Origin: an uncultured Thermoleophilia bacterium
GTDB lineage: Bacteria > Actinomycetota > Thermoleophilia > UBA2241
Reading direction: 5' to 3'
Assembly: GCA_903921965.1 (NCBI GenBank)
Contig: CAIXSE010000358.1
Location: forward strand, 1 to 8,205
Length of the DNA stretch: 8,205 nt
The notes under the pieces were generated by a model. That model worked only from the letters and a program-made list of their open reading frames with translations. It was not told the origin of the DNA and did no database searches. Of this stretch, positions 1-6,060 are shown piece by piece; positions within the stretch are counted from its first letter, which is position 1, and every line of letters starts with the position of its first letter. The position numbers and the translations under genes are program-made.

Positions 1-412
1 CGCCACCGCCGGCGCCGGCTGGGGCCTGCTGGCGGCCCTGCTGTTCGGCGCGACCTTCGTCGTGTACGGCTACGCCGACGGCATCCCGGCCGTCTCGGCG
101 GCGGCCTGGGGCCGGCTCACCGGCATGCTCGTCTTCCTGCCGTTCGCGCTGCTCAAGGTGCCGCTGCGCATGCAGCCGCGGCTGTACGTCAGCACCACGG
201 CCGCGGCCGTCCTGGACAGCGTGGCCTACGTGAGCATCGCCGCGGCGCTCGTGATCGGGCCGGTCGCGGTGGCCGGCGTGCTCAGCGCGCAGTTCGCGAC
301 GATCGCCCTGGTGCTCGGCGTCCTGATCCGCCGCGAGCGCCTGGCGGCGCACCAGCTCGCCGGCCTGCTCTGCACGATCGTCTCGGTCGCGCTGTTCGCG
401 CTCGGGGCCTGA
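1..412 (+). CDS. EamA/DMT-family transporter, C-terminal fragment (5' end outside window)
   Basis: This is an inner-membrane carrier of the drug/metabolite transporter superfamily; the substrate cannot be told from sequence. The frame (codons from base 2) is open to the left edge, so the GTG at 62 is not a convincing start and the gene is partial. The visible ~136 residues are almost all hydrophobic and form about five helices, which matches one EamA repeat. Family-typical elements are the entry helix with Gly-Ala-Thr-Phe, the Ala-Trp-Gly-Arg-Leu helix, and the C-terminal Arg-Arg-Glu-Arg-Leu loop followed by a final Gly-rich helix. It ends at TGA (410-412). It is the only plus-strand gene here and converges on the aldehyde dehydrogenase gene, so it is probably unrelated to the methylamine operon. 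Confidence 0.85.
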   Translation, partial: ATAGAGWGLLAALLFGATFVVYGYADGIPAVSAAAWGRLTGMLVFLPFALLKVPLRMQPRLYVSTTAAAVLDSVAYVSIAAALVIGPVAVAGVLSAQFATIALVLGVLIRRERLAAHQLAGLLCTIVSVALFALGA

Positions 413-482
413 GCGGCCCCGCGGTCGCGGGCGGGCGCGAGGGGCGCGCGCGGCGCGCGGAGACGGGCCGGGGAAGGAGCGA

Positions 483-526
483 GGCCCGGAGGCCGGGCGG
501 AGCTTCGTCCGCCCGGCCTCCGGGCC
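483..526. terminator. Perfect 19-bp inverted repeat, probable bidirectional terminator
   Basis: Arms 483-501 and 508-526 are exactly complementary, with a six-base loop (GCTTCG). The repeat lies between two convergent genes (stops at 412 and 549), the usual place for a shared terminator. Neither side has a clear U-run, so it may act as a strong GC hairpin, an mRNA 3' stabiliser or a factor-assisted terminator. The remainder of 413-548 is GC-rich with nothing else recognised. Confidence 0.65.
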
Positions 527-548
527 GCTCAGGCCGGCAAGGCCGGCG

Positions 549-2054
549 TCACTTGACCTTGCTGATGTCGATGTTCAGCTGCTTGATCTCGGTGAGCTCG
601 TCGAAGCACCAGTCGCTGAGCTCGCGGCCGAGGCCGCTCTTCTTGATGCCGCCGAACGGCGAGAGCTGGTCCCAGCAGTTGTTGGTCTCGTTGATGAGCA
701 CGGTGCCGCACTCGATGCCCTCGCCGAGCAGGAACGCCGTGCGCAGGCTGCTGGTGAAGGCTGCGCCCTGCAGGCCGTAGGGCGTCTCGTTGGCGATGCG
801 CAGGCACTCGTCCATGTCCTTGAAGGTCATGACCGGCGCGACCGGACCGAAGGTCTCGTCGCGCGCCATGAGGAAGTCCGACGTCACGCCGTCGACCACG
901 GTGACCTCGGCGTACATGCCGTCGATGTTCCCGCCGAGCAGGAACCTGCCGCCGCGCTCCTTCGCGTCGTCGAAGTGCGCCTGGACCTTGGCGACGTTGC
1001 CGAGGTTGTTGAGCGGCCCCATGTCGGTGCCGGGGTCGAGCGGGTTGCCCACCTTGACCCGGCTGGCCCGCGCGACCAGCTTCTCGACGAACTCGTCGTG
1101 CACGGCCTCGTGCACGAGGATGCGCTCGGAGGCCGTGCACACCTGGCCGGCCAGGTAGAAGCAGCCGGTGATGGTGGCCTCCACGGCCTCGTCGAGGTTG
1201 GCGTCCTCCCACACCACCAGCGGGCCGTTGCCGCCGAGCTCGAGCATGAGCCGCTTCACGCCGGCTATCTGCGTGAGGCGCTCGCCGGTGGCCGTCTCGC
1301 CGGTGAAGTGGATGGCGGCGGTGCCGGGGTTGCTGACGAGCTCCTCGCCGACCACGGCGCCGGGGCCGGTGACCACGTTGATCGCGCCCTTGGGGAAGCC
1401 GGCCTCCTCGTAGATCTCGGCGAGCATGAGGGCGCTGTACGGCGTCGTGCTCGCCGGCTTGAGGACGATCGCGTCGGCGGCGGCGAGACCGTGCGTGGCG
1501 GCGATGTTGGGGATGTCGTGCGGCCAGTTCCAGGGCGAGATGATGCCGATCACGCCCATCGGCTGGCGGATGACGAGGATGCGCTTGTTGAGCGTGTCCT
1601 CCTGGATGGACGGGTTGATGCGGCCGCGGTAGCGCTTGATGCCCTCGGCCGCCTCCACGAAGTGCGGGGCCGAGTAGTCCTCGATCTCGCTGATCGCCTC
1701 GGTGATCGTCTTGCCGCACTCGCGGCAGAGCACGCGCGCGTCGTGCTCGAGGCGCCGGAAGGCGATCTCGCCGGCGCGCGTGAGCAGCTTGGCGCGCGCC
1801 GGCACCGACAGGCTCGCCATCTCCTTCTGCGCCTTCTTGGCCGCCGCGATGGCCTTCTGTACGTCGGCCGCGGTGCCCTTGGGCACCGAGCCGATGAGGC
1901 TGCCGTCGCCGGGCGACCACACGTCCATGCGCTCGCCGCTCTCCGACTCCACCCACTCGCCGCCGATGTACATCTTGTAGTCCATCGGCGGGTCGGCGGG
2001 CGCGGGGTACGGCGTCGGGTACGGACCGGCGGCCCGGGTTGCCTCGGTTGCCAT
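549..2054 (-). CDS. NAD(P)-dependent aldehyde dehydrogenase (ALDH superfamily)
   Basis: A 501-residue soluble enzyme predicted to oxidise an aldehyde to its acid with NAD(P)+. All hallmark motifs are present: oxyanion Asn176 in Pro-Trp-Asn-Trp-Pro (174-178), cofactor-binding Lys199-Pro-Ala-Ser, Phe-Thr-Gly-Glu (250-253), general base Glu272 in Leu-Glu-Leu-Gly-Gly, nucleophile Cys306 in Gly-Gln-Val-Cys-Thr, and Glu400-Thr-Phe-Gly-Pro. Ser after Lys-Pro-Ala resembles NADP-using GabD-type enzymes, so NADP+ use is possible (inference). The ATG at 2054 follows GGAGGAGG at 2070-2063 by eight bases; the frame is open further upstream but lies antisense to nothing coding there and over mtbB. The N-terminus is Pro/Tyr-rich. 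It is the last gene of the operon, 47 bases after the mtbB stop. The substrate is unknown; an aldehyde formed from the imported amine's carbon skeleton, or formaldehyde, are both conceivable. Confidence 0.93.
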   Translation of the reverse strand: MATEATRAAGPYPTPYPAPADPPMDYKMYIGGEWVESESGERMDVWSPGDGSLIGSVPKGTAADVQKAIAAAKKAQKEMASLSVPARAKLLTRAGEIAFRRLEHDARVLCRECGKTITEAISEIEDYSAPHFVEAAEGIKRYRGRINPSIQEDTLNKRILVIRQPMGVIGIISPWNWPHDIPNIAATHGLAAADAIVLKPASTTPYSALMLAEIYEEAGFPKGAINVVTGPGAVVGEELVSNPGTAAIHFTGETATGERLTQIAGVKRLMLELGGNGPLVVWEDANLDEAVEATITGCFYLAGQVCTASERILVHEAVHDEFVEKLVARASRVKVGNPLDPGTDMGPLNNLGNVAKVQAHFDDAKERGGRFLLGGNIDGMYAEVTVVDGVTSDFLMARDETFGPVAPVMTFKDMDECLRIANETPYGLQGAAFTSSLRTAFLLGEGIECGTVLINETNNCWDQLSPFGGIKKSGLGRELSDWCFDELTEIKQLNIDISKVK

Positions 2055-2101
2055 GCTTGGTGCCTCCTCCACTCGTACTGCAGCGTCTGACGTGGTGCGG
2101 G

Positions 2102-3499
2102 CTAGCCGAGCTTGCGCTTCAGGCGCTCCACGCTGTTGATGGTGATGCCGAGCAGGCCGGCGATGCGCGCCTTGGCCTCGAGGCCGCGCGCGGCGCCCGG
2201 CACGGCCGTGATGACGCCGATGTCCAGCTCCTCGCGGACGCGGCGCATGACGGTCGAGTCGCAGATGTCCATGGTGCTCAGGCCGAGCTTGTCGGCCACG
2301 TACCGCTTCGCCTCCGGCAGCCTCATCTTGCGGGTCATCTGCATCCGTGCCACCAGGTCTCCGGTGGTGCGGATGCCGCCCATCGAGGACGCCAGCGCGT
2401 GAGCGATGCTCATGCCGCTGGGGTCGCCGGTGCCCACCTACAAGCCGTCCACCTTGCCGATCATGACCATGGCGGCACTGCAGCGGGACACCACGTCGGC
2501 CGGAGGCAGCTCGAACATCGGCACGCCCCCCACGCCCATGCCGACGTTGGCGTGCACGGGGATGCGCGCCTCCGCGGTCACGGCCTTGACGAAGGTCACG
2601 GCGCGGGCCAGGTTCCAGGGCGTGCTGCGGCGCGTGTTGGTGTTCACCACGGGGCCGAACACGTGCGCCCCGGCCTTCTCCACCACCTTGAGCTGCTGGT
2701 GCGGCCACATGCCGGCGAGGCGCTCGCCGTCGTAGGTGAGCTGGCCGTGGAAGCCGAGCACGCACTCGGCCGCCATGCCGACCTCGACGGAGACGTCCGT
2801 GTTCTTCGCCGTCCACTCCACCGCCTCCAGCGTGGCGAGGAACTCGCCGTCGCCGGTGGAGGCCGTGGTGTCGTAGTTGATGCCGTCCACGCCGACCTCG
2901 GCCATCTTGCCGGTCATCCAGATGACGTCGTCGCGGCAGGCCGCGAGCGCCTCCTCGGTGGCCTGGCGGGCCTCCGCGATCTGCCCCCTGGGCAGCAGGT
3001 CGGAGGGGTTGGGGAAGGGCCCGTCGGGCCGGTAGTACAGGCCCAGGTTCGGCATGAAGCCGTAGTACACCGGGATGATGCAGTTGTGCAGCACCCCTTC
3101 GACGTTGGTCTGTTCGAGGACGACGATGGCCTTGGCCGGCTTCACGGAGTAGTCGAAGTGGCCGATCTCCATGGTGTCGAAGCCGAAGGCCCGCTCGAAG
3201 GTGCGGAACGCCTGCTCGCGGGAGAGCGGCAGGCCCACGCCGCTCGAGAGCTGGGCCGAGTACAGCGAGTTGGTGGAGCCGTCCTTGGTGAGCACGACCT
3301 CGCAGCCGCGCTCCACCCCCCAGATGCGGCTGGGGCAGGCGAACATCTCGAACAGGTAGTCGAGCTCGTCCTGCTCGAGCACCGCGATCTTGCCCTTCTT
3401 GGCGGCGTCCTGCGAGCCGGCGAGCAGGTCCTCGCGCAGCTCTTCGGGCGTGAGCTCGACGCTGTAGCCGTCGCCCATGCGGGTGACGATCGTGCTCAC
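2102..3499 (-). CDS. mtbB: Dimethylamine:corrinoid methyltransferase MtbB, pyrrolysine-containing (in-frame TAG read as Pyl354)
   Basis: This enzyme transfers a methyl group from dimethylamine to a cognate corrinoid protein, entering methyl-corrinoid/C1 metabolism. Read from GTG 3499 through the TAG at 2440-2438 it is 465 residues; archaeal MtbB is about 467 with Pyl near 356, and both place 111 residues after it. Family-like blocks occur on both sides: Gly-Asp-Thr-Met-Glu-like Phe-Asp-Thr-Met-Glu-Ile-Gly-His (108-114), Gly-Leu-Tyr-Tyr-Arg-Pro-Asp-Gly-Pro-Phe (153-162), Leu-Trp-like Met-Trp-Pro-His-Gln-Gln (264-269), Met-Gly-Val-Gly-Gly (321-325), Val-Asp-Gly-Leu-Pyl (350-354), then Gly-Asp-Pro-Ser-Gly-Met and Ala-Gly-like Thr-Gly-Asp-Leu-Val-Ala-Arg-Met. 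GTG overlaps the permease TGA (GTGA), with GGGAGG at 3511-3506 six bases upstream, so translation is probably coupled. It ends at TAG (2104-2102). Conventional gene calling would split it into 353- and about 111-residue pieces. The substrate assignment rests on family resemblance; another dimethylated amine is possible. Confidence 0.93.
2438..2440 (-). other. In-frame amber codon, probable pyrrolysine (codon 354 of mtbB)
   Basis: The plus-strand CTA reads TAG on the coding strand, in phase with both halves of mtbB. Flanking residues are Val-Asp-Gly-Leu before and Val-Gly-Thr-Gly-Asp-Pro after, which match my recollection of the archaeal MtbB context around its pyrrolysine. There is no frameshift, and the codon sits at the family's known Pyl position, which argues against a random nonsense mutation. 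Confidence 0.92.
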
Positions 3500-4965
3500 G
3501 ACGCGCCTCCCTGCTTCGCCCCGGCGCTCTCGAAGCGCTCGTAGCCGCCCTTGCGCAGCGGCTTCACCACCAGGGCGGTGAGGAGGGCGTAGACGACCGC
3601 CGAGGCGAGGAGGGCGGGGATGGAGGCGCTGACCCACTTGAACAGGCCCGTGTTGTGGCTCACGTAGGTCACGGGGTCGAGCAGGTACCAGTAGAAGACG
3701 CAGCCGACGGCCGTGGCGATGAACGCGGCGGGGTTGAAGCCTCCCCAGAAGTTGTAGCGGCTGGCCGGCGAGTAGTCGAAGAGCGACACCATGTCGAGCT
3801 TCTTGCGGCGGAAGAAGTAGTAGTCGGTGATCTGGATGCCGCAGATCGGCGCGAACACGAGGCCCAGGAAGTACATGTACGTGAGGCTGTGGTCCATGAA
3901 CCAGTTCGGGAAGAAGGCGGCGATGATCGCCACGGGGGCGAGCACGATGAGTGTGGTCCACCGCCAGTTGAGCCGGTACTGCAGCGCGGGGATCTGCTTG
4001 AGCCCGATGCCCGTCGCGTACACGCCCACGATCGCGGTGCCGATGTTGGCGAGCGCGATGAAGACGACGGCGACGATGCCCATCCACAGGCCGGTGACCT
4101 TGACGAACGAGATGGCCGGGTCGGGGTCGCCGGTGGCCAGGCCGGCGTAGAGGCCGATGAGCCCGATGACCCCGGTGATGAGGCCGAGGCAGATCATCGA
4201 GGGCATGAGGGCCTGCTTCACGCTCTTGCTCATGCGCATGATCCCGCCCATGTACGGCCACCACGAGAGCACGGTGGCGACCAGGATCTCGAAGCCCAGG
4301 GTGTAGTCGAGGTGCAGGTCGCCGGACGCGTAGGCGGGCTTGCCGGCGGCGATCGTGTCCCAGCCCACCTGGGTGATCAGCCGGAACAGGACGATGAGGC
4401 CCGCGATCACCACGGCCACGGCGATCCAGATGGAGTTCCTGCGCACGGAGTTCGCGCCGCCGATCACGAGGTAGAACACGTAGGCGATCGTGGCGAGCGA
4501 CACGATCACCGAGACGCGGTACACCCAGTCCTCGCCGATCACGCCGCCGGCCGCGAGCACGTTGGCGGCCGCGCGCCCGAACAGGATGATCAGGATGCAG
4601 TTCCACCCCACGATCGACGCGAACTGGGCGACGATGCCGAACACGGAGCCCTTCGTCCCGTACTGCGGCTTGCAGGCGGCGATCGTGTCGATGCCGTACT
4701 TCACGCTCACGGGCATCGCCGCGACCGTGACGAAGTACATGCCGACGAGCGAGCCGGCGATCATGGCTATCGTCCCGAGACCCGCCGTCAGGTACCACGA
4801 GACCGCGCCGCCGATGGAGTAGCTCCAGGCGGCGATGCCGGCGGAGATGGTGACCGCGAAGACGCCCAGCAGCCCCCAGTTGCGCTCGCCGGGCAGGACG
4901 GGCCAGCTGCCCTCGGCAGCTTCGTGGATGGCCGACTTCTCCATACCTTTCGTCACGCTAGCCAT
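3496..4965 (-). CDS. NCS1-family (cytosine/purine permease-like) membrane transporter, candidate amine importer
   Basis: A 489-residue integral membrane protein with about twelve hydrophobic helices, of the size and layout of nucleobase:cation symporter-1 proteins (cytosine, uracil, allantoin, hydantoin transporters). Visible features include a short hydrophilic N-terminus, a first helix entered by Asn-Trp-Gly-Leu-Leu-Gly, a Pro-Val-Ser-Val-Lys-Tyr-Gly loop, the motif Trp-Trp-Pro-Tyr-Met-Gly-Gly mid-protein, and the late segment Gly-Ile-Gln-Ile-Thr-Asp-Tyr-Tyr-Phe-Phe-Arg-Arg-Lys-Lys, typical of the family's C-terminal third. ATG 4965 lies inside the 3' end of the small membrane protein gene (8-base overlap), with a GGGGGTGG-type site upstream. 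Its TGA overlaps the mtbB start by four bases. This nesting links it to uptake of the MtbB substrate, probably dimethylamine or a related methylated amine; that substrate is inferred from context, not from the sequence. Confidence 0.9.
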   Translation of the reverse strand: MASVTKGMEKSAIHEAAEGSWPVLPGERNWGLLGVFAVTISAGIAAWSYSIGGAVSWYLTAGLGTIAMIAGSLVGMYFVTVAAMPVSVKYGIDTIAACKPQYGTKGSVFGIVAQFASIVGWNCILIILFGRAAANVLAAGGVIGEDWVYRVSVIVSLATIAYVFYLVIGGANSVRRNSIWIAVAVVIAGLIVLFRLITQVGWDTIAAGKPAYASGDLHLDYTLGFEILVATVLSWWPYMGGIMRMSKSVKQALMPSMICLGLITGVIGLIGLYAGLATGDPDPAISFVKVTGLWMGIVAVVFIALANIGTAIVGVYATGIGLKQIPALQYRLNWRWTTLIVLAPVAIIAAFFPNWFMDHSLTYMYFLGLVFAPICGIQITDYYFFRRKKLDMVSLFDYSPASRYNFWGGFNPAAFIATAVGCVFYWYLLDPVTYVSHNTGLFKWVSASIPALLASAVVYALLTALVVKPLRKGGYERFESAGAKQGGAS

Positions 4966-5140
4966 AGATCAGCCACCCCCCGATCATCAGGGCCGCGGGG
5001 ATGATGAGTCCCACCAGGGCCAGGATCCACTGGTCGCCGGCCGTCGGGTCGGCGCCCTCGTACTCAGGGTCGCTGTTCACCAGCTCCAGCCGCGACTCGA
5101 GCTCCCGCTTGAGCTCCACTACTTCCTGATCGGTCGGCAT
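4958..5140 (-). CDS. 60-residue single-span membrane protein, putative transporter accessory subunit
   Basis: The first gene of the operon encodes a small protein with a charged, possibly coiled-coil N-terminal segment (residues 4-21, rich in Glu, Leu, Arg), an acidic linker, and one hydrophobic helix at about residues 38-59 rich in Gly, Ile and Leu. I do not recognise a named family. ATG 5140 is preceded by AGGGG (5153-5149) with eight-base spacing. The 3' end overlaps the permease start by eight bases, so the two are probably made together. By analogy with small subunits such as MetS of the MetPS importer, it may stabilise or regulate the NCS1 permease (inference). It ends in TAG, in a genome segment where TAG elsewhere seems to be sense. 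A chance ORF is unlikely given the start, spacing and hydrophobic design. Confidence 0.8.
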   Translation of the reverse strand: MPTDQEVVELKRELESRLELVNSDPEYEGADPTAGDQWILALVGLIIPAALMIGGWLIYG

Positions 5141-5171
5141 GTGGTCTTCCCCTTCGTTCGTCTGCCGCAGA

Positions 5172-5198
5172 ACGACCCGCGCCCCTGCGCGGGGTCGT
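5172..5198 (-). other. Hairpin in the operon 5' leader
   Basis: Arms 5172-5182 and 5187-5198 pair over 11 bp with one bulged base and a CCCT loop. It lies in the predicted 150-base untranslated leader, ending 32 bases before the first start codon. No U-run follows, so it is not an obvious intrinsic terminator. It might influence mRNA stability or leader folding; no known riboswitch was recognised. Confidence 0.4.
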
Positions 5199-5266
5199 GC
5201 GTCCGTGAATCAGGCCGTCACCTCCGGGGGTCCGGGGACCGTTGCAGGCACGTGCAGGAAGGGCTG

Positions 5267-5288
5267 TTCATCCATCCGGGGGGATGAA
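5267..5288. promoter_or_regulatory. Candidate TetR operator at the operon promoter (site A)
   Basis: Arms TTCATCC (5267-5273) and GGATGAA (5282-5288) form a perfect 7-bp inverted repeat around an 8-base centre. The stretch 5268-5279 matches 11 of 12 bases of 5993-6004 before the tetR gene. The site begins nine bases downstream of the predicted -10, where a bound repressor would block transcription. Binding by the adjacent TetR protein is inferred. Confidence 0.65.
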
Positions 5289-5296
5289 TACGCGTG

Positions 5297-5325
5297 AAGG
5301 TAGCGTGTCCGTCCGGCGGATGCAA
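5297..5325 (-). promoter_or_regulatory. Predicted promoter of the permease-mtbB-ALDH operon
   Basis: On the minus strand, TTGCAT (5325-5320) and TACCTT (5302-5297) are separated by 17 bases, and transcription would begin near 5290. The boxes are only moderate matches to the sigma-70 consensus, but the same TTGC-type/17/TA-type layout recurs before tetR, and a shared operator-like element follows at similar spacing. It lies 25 bases beyond the tetR stop. Confidence 0.5.
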
Positions 5326-5349
5326 TGGCCCGGGCCGCGCCGCGGGACG

Positions 5350-5979
5350 CTAGCGCAGCACCCTCTCCAGGCAGCCGCGGAAGGCCCGCAGCGTGGGCTC
5401 CGGGTCGTAGCCGGGTCCGTGGATGGACGCCTGCACGGCGATGCCGTCGATGGCCGCCGCCGTGAGCTGCCCCAGCCCCTCGAGTTCGGCCCGGCGCGCG
5501 CCGTCCAGCCGGTCCACGCCGAGCCACTCGGCGTTCCACGCGTACCAGATCTCGTACAGCCGCGTGAGGCGCGCCCGCAGCGCCCTGTCGCGCAGGGCGT
5601 GCGGCAGGATGTCGTAGAAACCGCCGAACGTCGACGGGTCCACCGACATGCGCCGCACGCTCGCGATGAAACTGTCGAGGCGCTCGTCCAGCGTGGCGTC
5701 GGGCGCGAGGTCACGGGCCATGGAGGCGCACTCGTCGAGGACGATCTCGTCGACGACGGCCTCGATGAGCCCCGCCTTGCTGCCGAAGTGATAGCGCGTG
5801 GCCGCCTTGTTGACGCTCGCCTCCTCGGCGATGGCCTCGAGCGTCAGGGCGCCGAAGCCTCGTTCGGCGATGATGTGCTTGGCGGCCTCCACGATGCGCT
5901 TCGCCGTGGGCGAGAGCGGCTCCTGCGGCACGCCGGCCGGGTCGGCGGGACGCGGCGCCCGCAGCCTGGACGTCTTCAA
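5350..5979 (-). CDS. TetR/BetI-like transcriptional regulator
   Basis: A 209-residue regulator of normal TetR length. The N-terminal DNA-binding domain spans residues 25-75, with the helix-turn-helix at about 45-64 (Thr-Leu-Glu-Ala-Ile-Ala-Glu-Glu-Ala then Arg-Tyr-His-Phe-Gly-Ser-Lys), followed by an all-helical ligand-binding domain. The recognition-helix region resembles BetI-type repressors of choline/betaine genes, but the ligand here is unknown. The start is TTG 5979, chosen because AAGGTGAG (5992-5985) lies five bases upstream and no better start is in frame. It stops at TAG (5352-5350); readthrough would add about 44 residues to TGA at 5218, which the normal length makes unlikely. It sits between the aldehyde-redox genes and the mtbB operon. 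Matching operator-like repeats before tetR and before the operon suggest autoregulation and repression of the operon, relieved by a methylated amine or related inducer. Confidence 0.9.
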   Translation of the reverse strand: MKTSRLRAPRPADPAGVPQEPLSPTAKRIVEAAKHIIAERGFGALTLEAIAEEASVNKAATRYHFGSKAGLIEAVVDEIVLDECASMARDLAPDATLDERLDSFIASVRRMSVDPSTFGGFYDILPHALRDRALRARLTRLYEIWYAWNAEWLGVDRLDGARRAELEGLGQLTAAAIDGIAVQASIHGPGYDPEPTLRAFRGCLERVLR

Positions 5980-5992
5980 GGCGGCTCACCTT

Positions 5993-6012
5993 TCATTCAT
6001 CCGGATGGGTGA
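5993..6012. promoter_or_regulatory. Candidate TetR autoregulatory operator (site B)
   Basis: The core CATCCGGATG (5998-6007) is a perfect 10-base palindrome; after a two-base mismatch, TCA and TGA extend the symmetry to 20 bases. It lies between the predicted tetR promoter and its ribosome-binding site. Bases 5993-6004 match site A at 11 of 12 positions. Confidence 0.65.
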
Positions 6013-6023
6013 CGGACGGGCGC

Positions 6024-6052
6024 ATGATACGGCCTCCCGCACCGCGAGGCAA
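6024..6052 (-). promoter_or_regulatory. Predicted tetR promoter
   Basis: On the minus strand, TTGCCT (6052-6047) and TATCAT (6029-6024) are 17 bases apart, matching the sigma-70 consensus at 4 and 5 of 6 positions. Transcription would begin near 6017, immediately before site B. This supports tetR having its own promoter rather than depending only on read-through from the oxidoreductase gene ending at 6061. Confidence 0.6.
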
Positions 6053-6060
6053 GGGGGCGG

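Noticed and set aside
62..64. GTG at 62 as the true start of the transporter gene
   Set aside because: The frame is open to the window edge with transporter-like hydrophobic sequence, so the gene begins upstream of the window.
2350..2367. Small hairpin about 70 bases after the internal amber as a possible pyrrolysine insertion element
   Set aside because: It is short, has an internal mismatch and lies far from the codon; conserved coding sequence explains it, and Pyl decoding does not strictly need such an element.
2055..2816. N-terminal extension of the aldehyde dehydrogenase to an ATG at 2816
   Set aside because: The extension overlaps mtbB in another frame and has low-complexity Arg/His composition; the ATG at 2054 has an excellent Shine-Dalgarno.
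2438..3499. mtbB as a pseudogene broken by a nonsense mutation, with a separate 111-residue gene from GTG 2437
   Set aside because: The TAG is at the known pyrrolysine position of the family, the only lesion, in phase, and both flanks look under selection. The GTG at 2437 has no ribosome-binding site of its own.
2438..4960. Very long open minus-strand frame running from the small-protein stop through the permease gene into mtbB, which amber readthrough at 4958 could join
   Set aside because: Across the permease gene it is an arginine/histidine-rich shadow frame typical of GC-rich DNA; the permease in the other frame is clearly real, and mtbB has its own start with a ribosome-binding site.
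975..5004. Several long plus-strand open frames (975-2090, 2039-3544, 3655-5004)
   Set aside because: Their products are rich in Arg, Asp, His, Val and Gly with no domain pattern and lie antisense to well-supported genes.
5218..5352. Amber readthrough extending TetR by about 44 residues
   Set aside because: TetR is already of normal family length, and the extension would run over the operon promoter and operator with no protein-like pattern.
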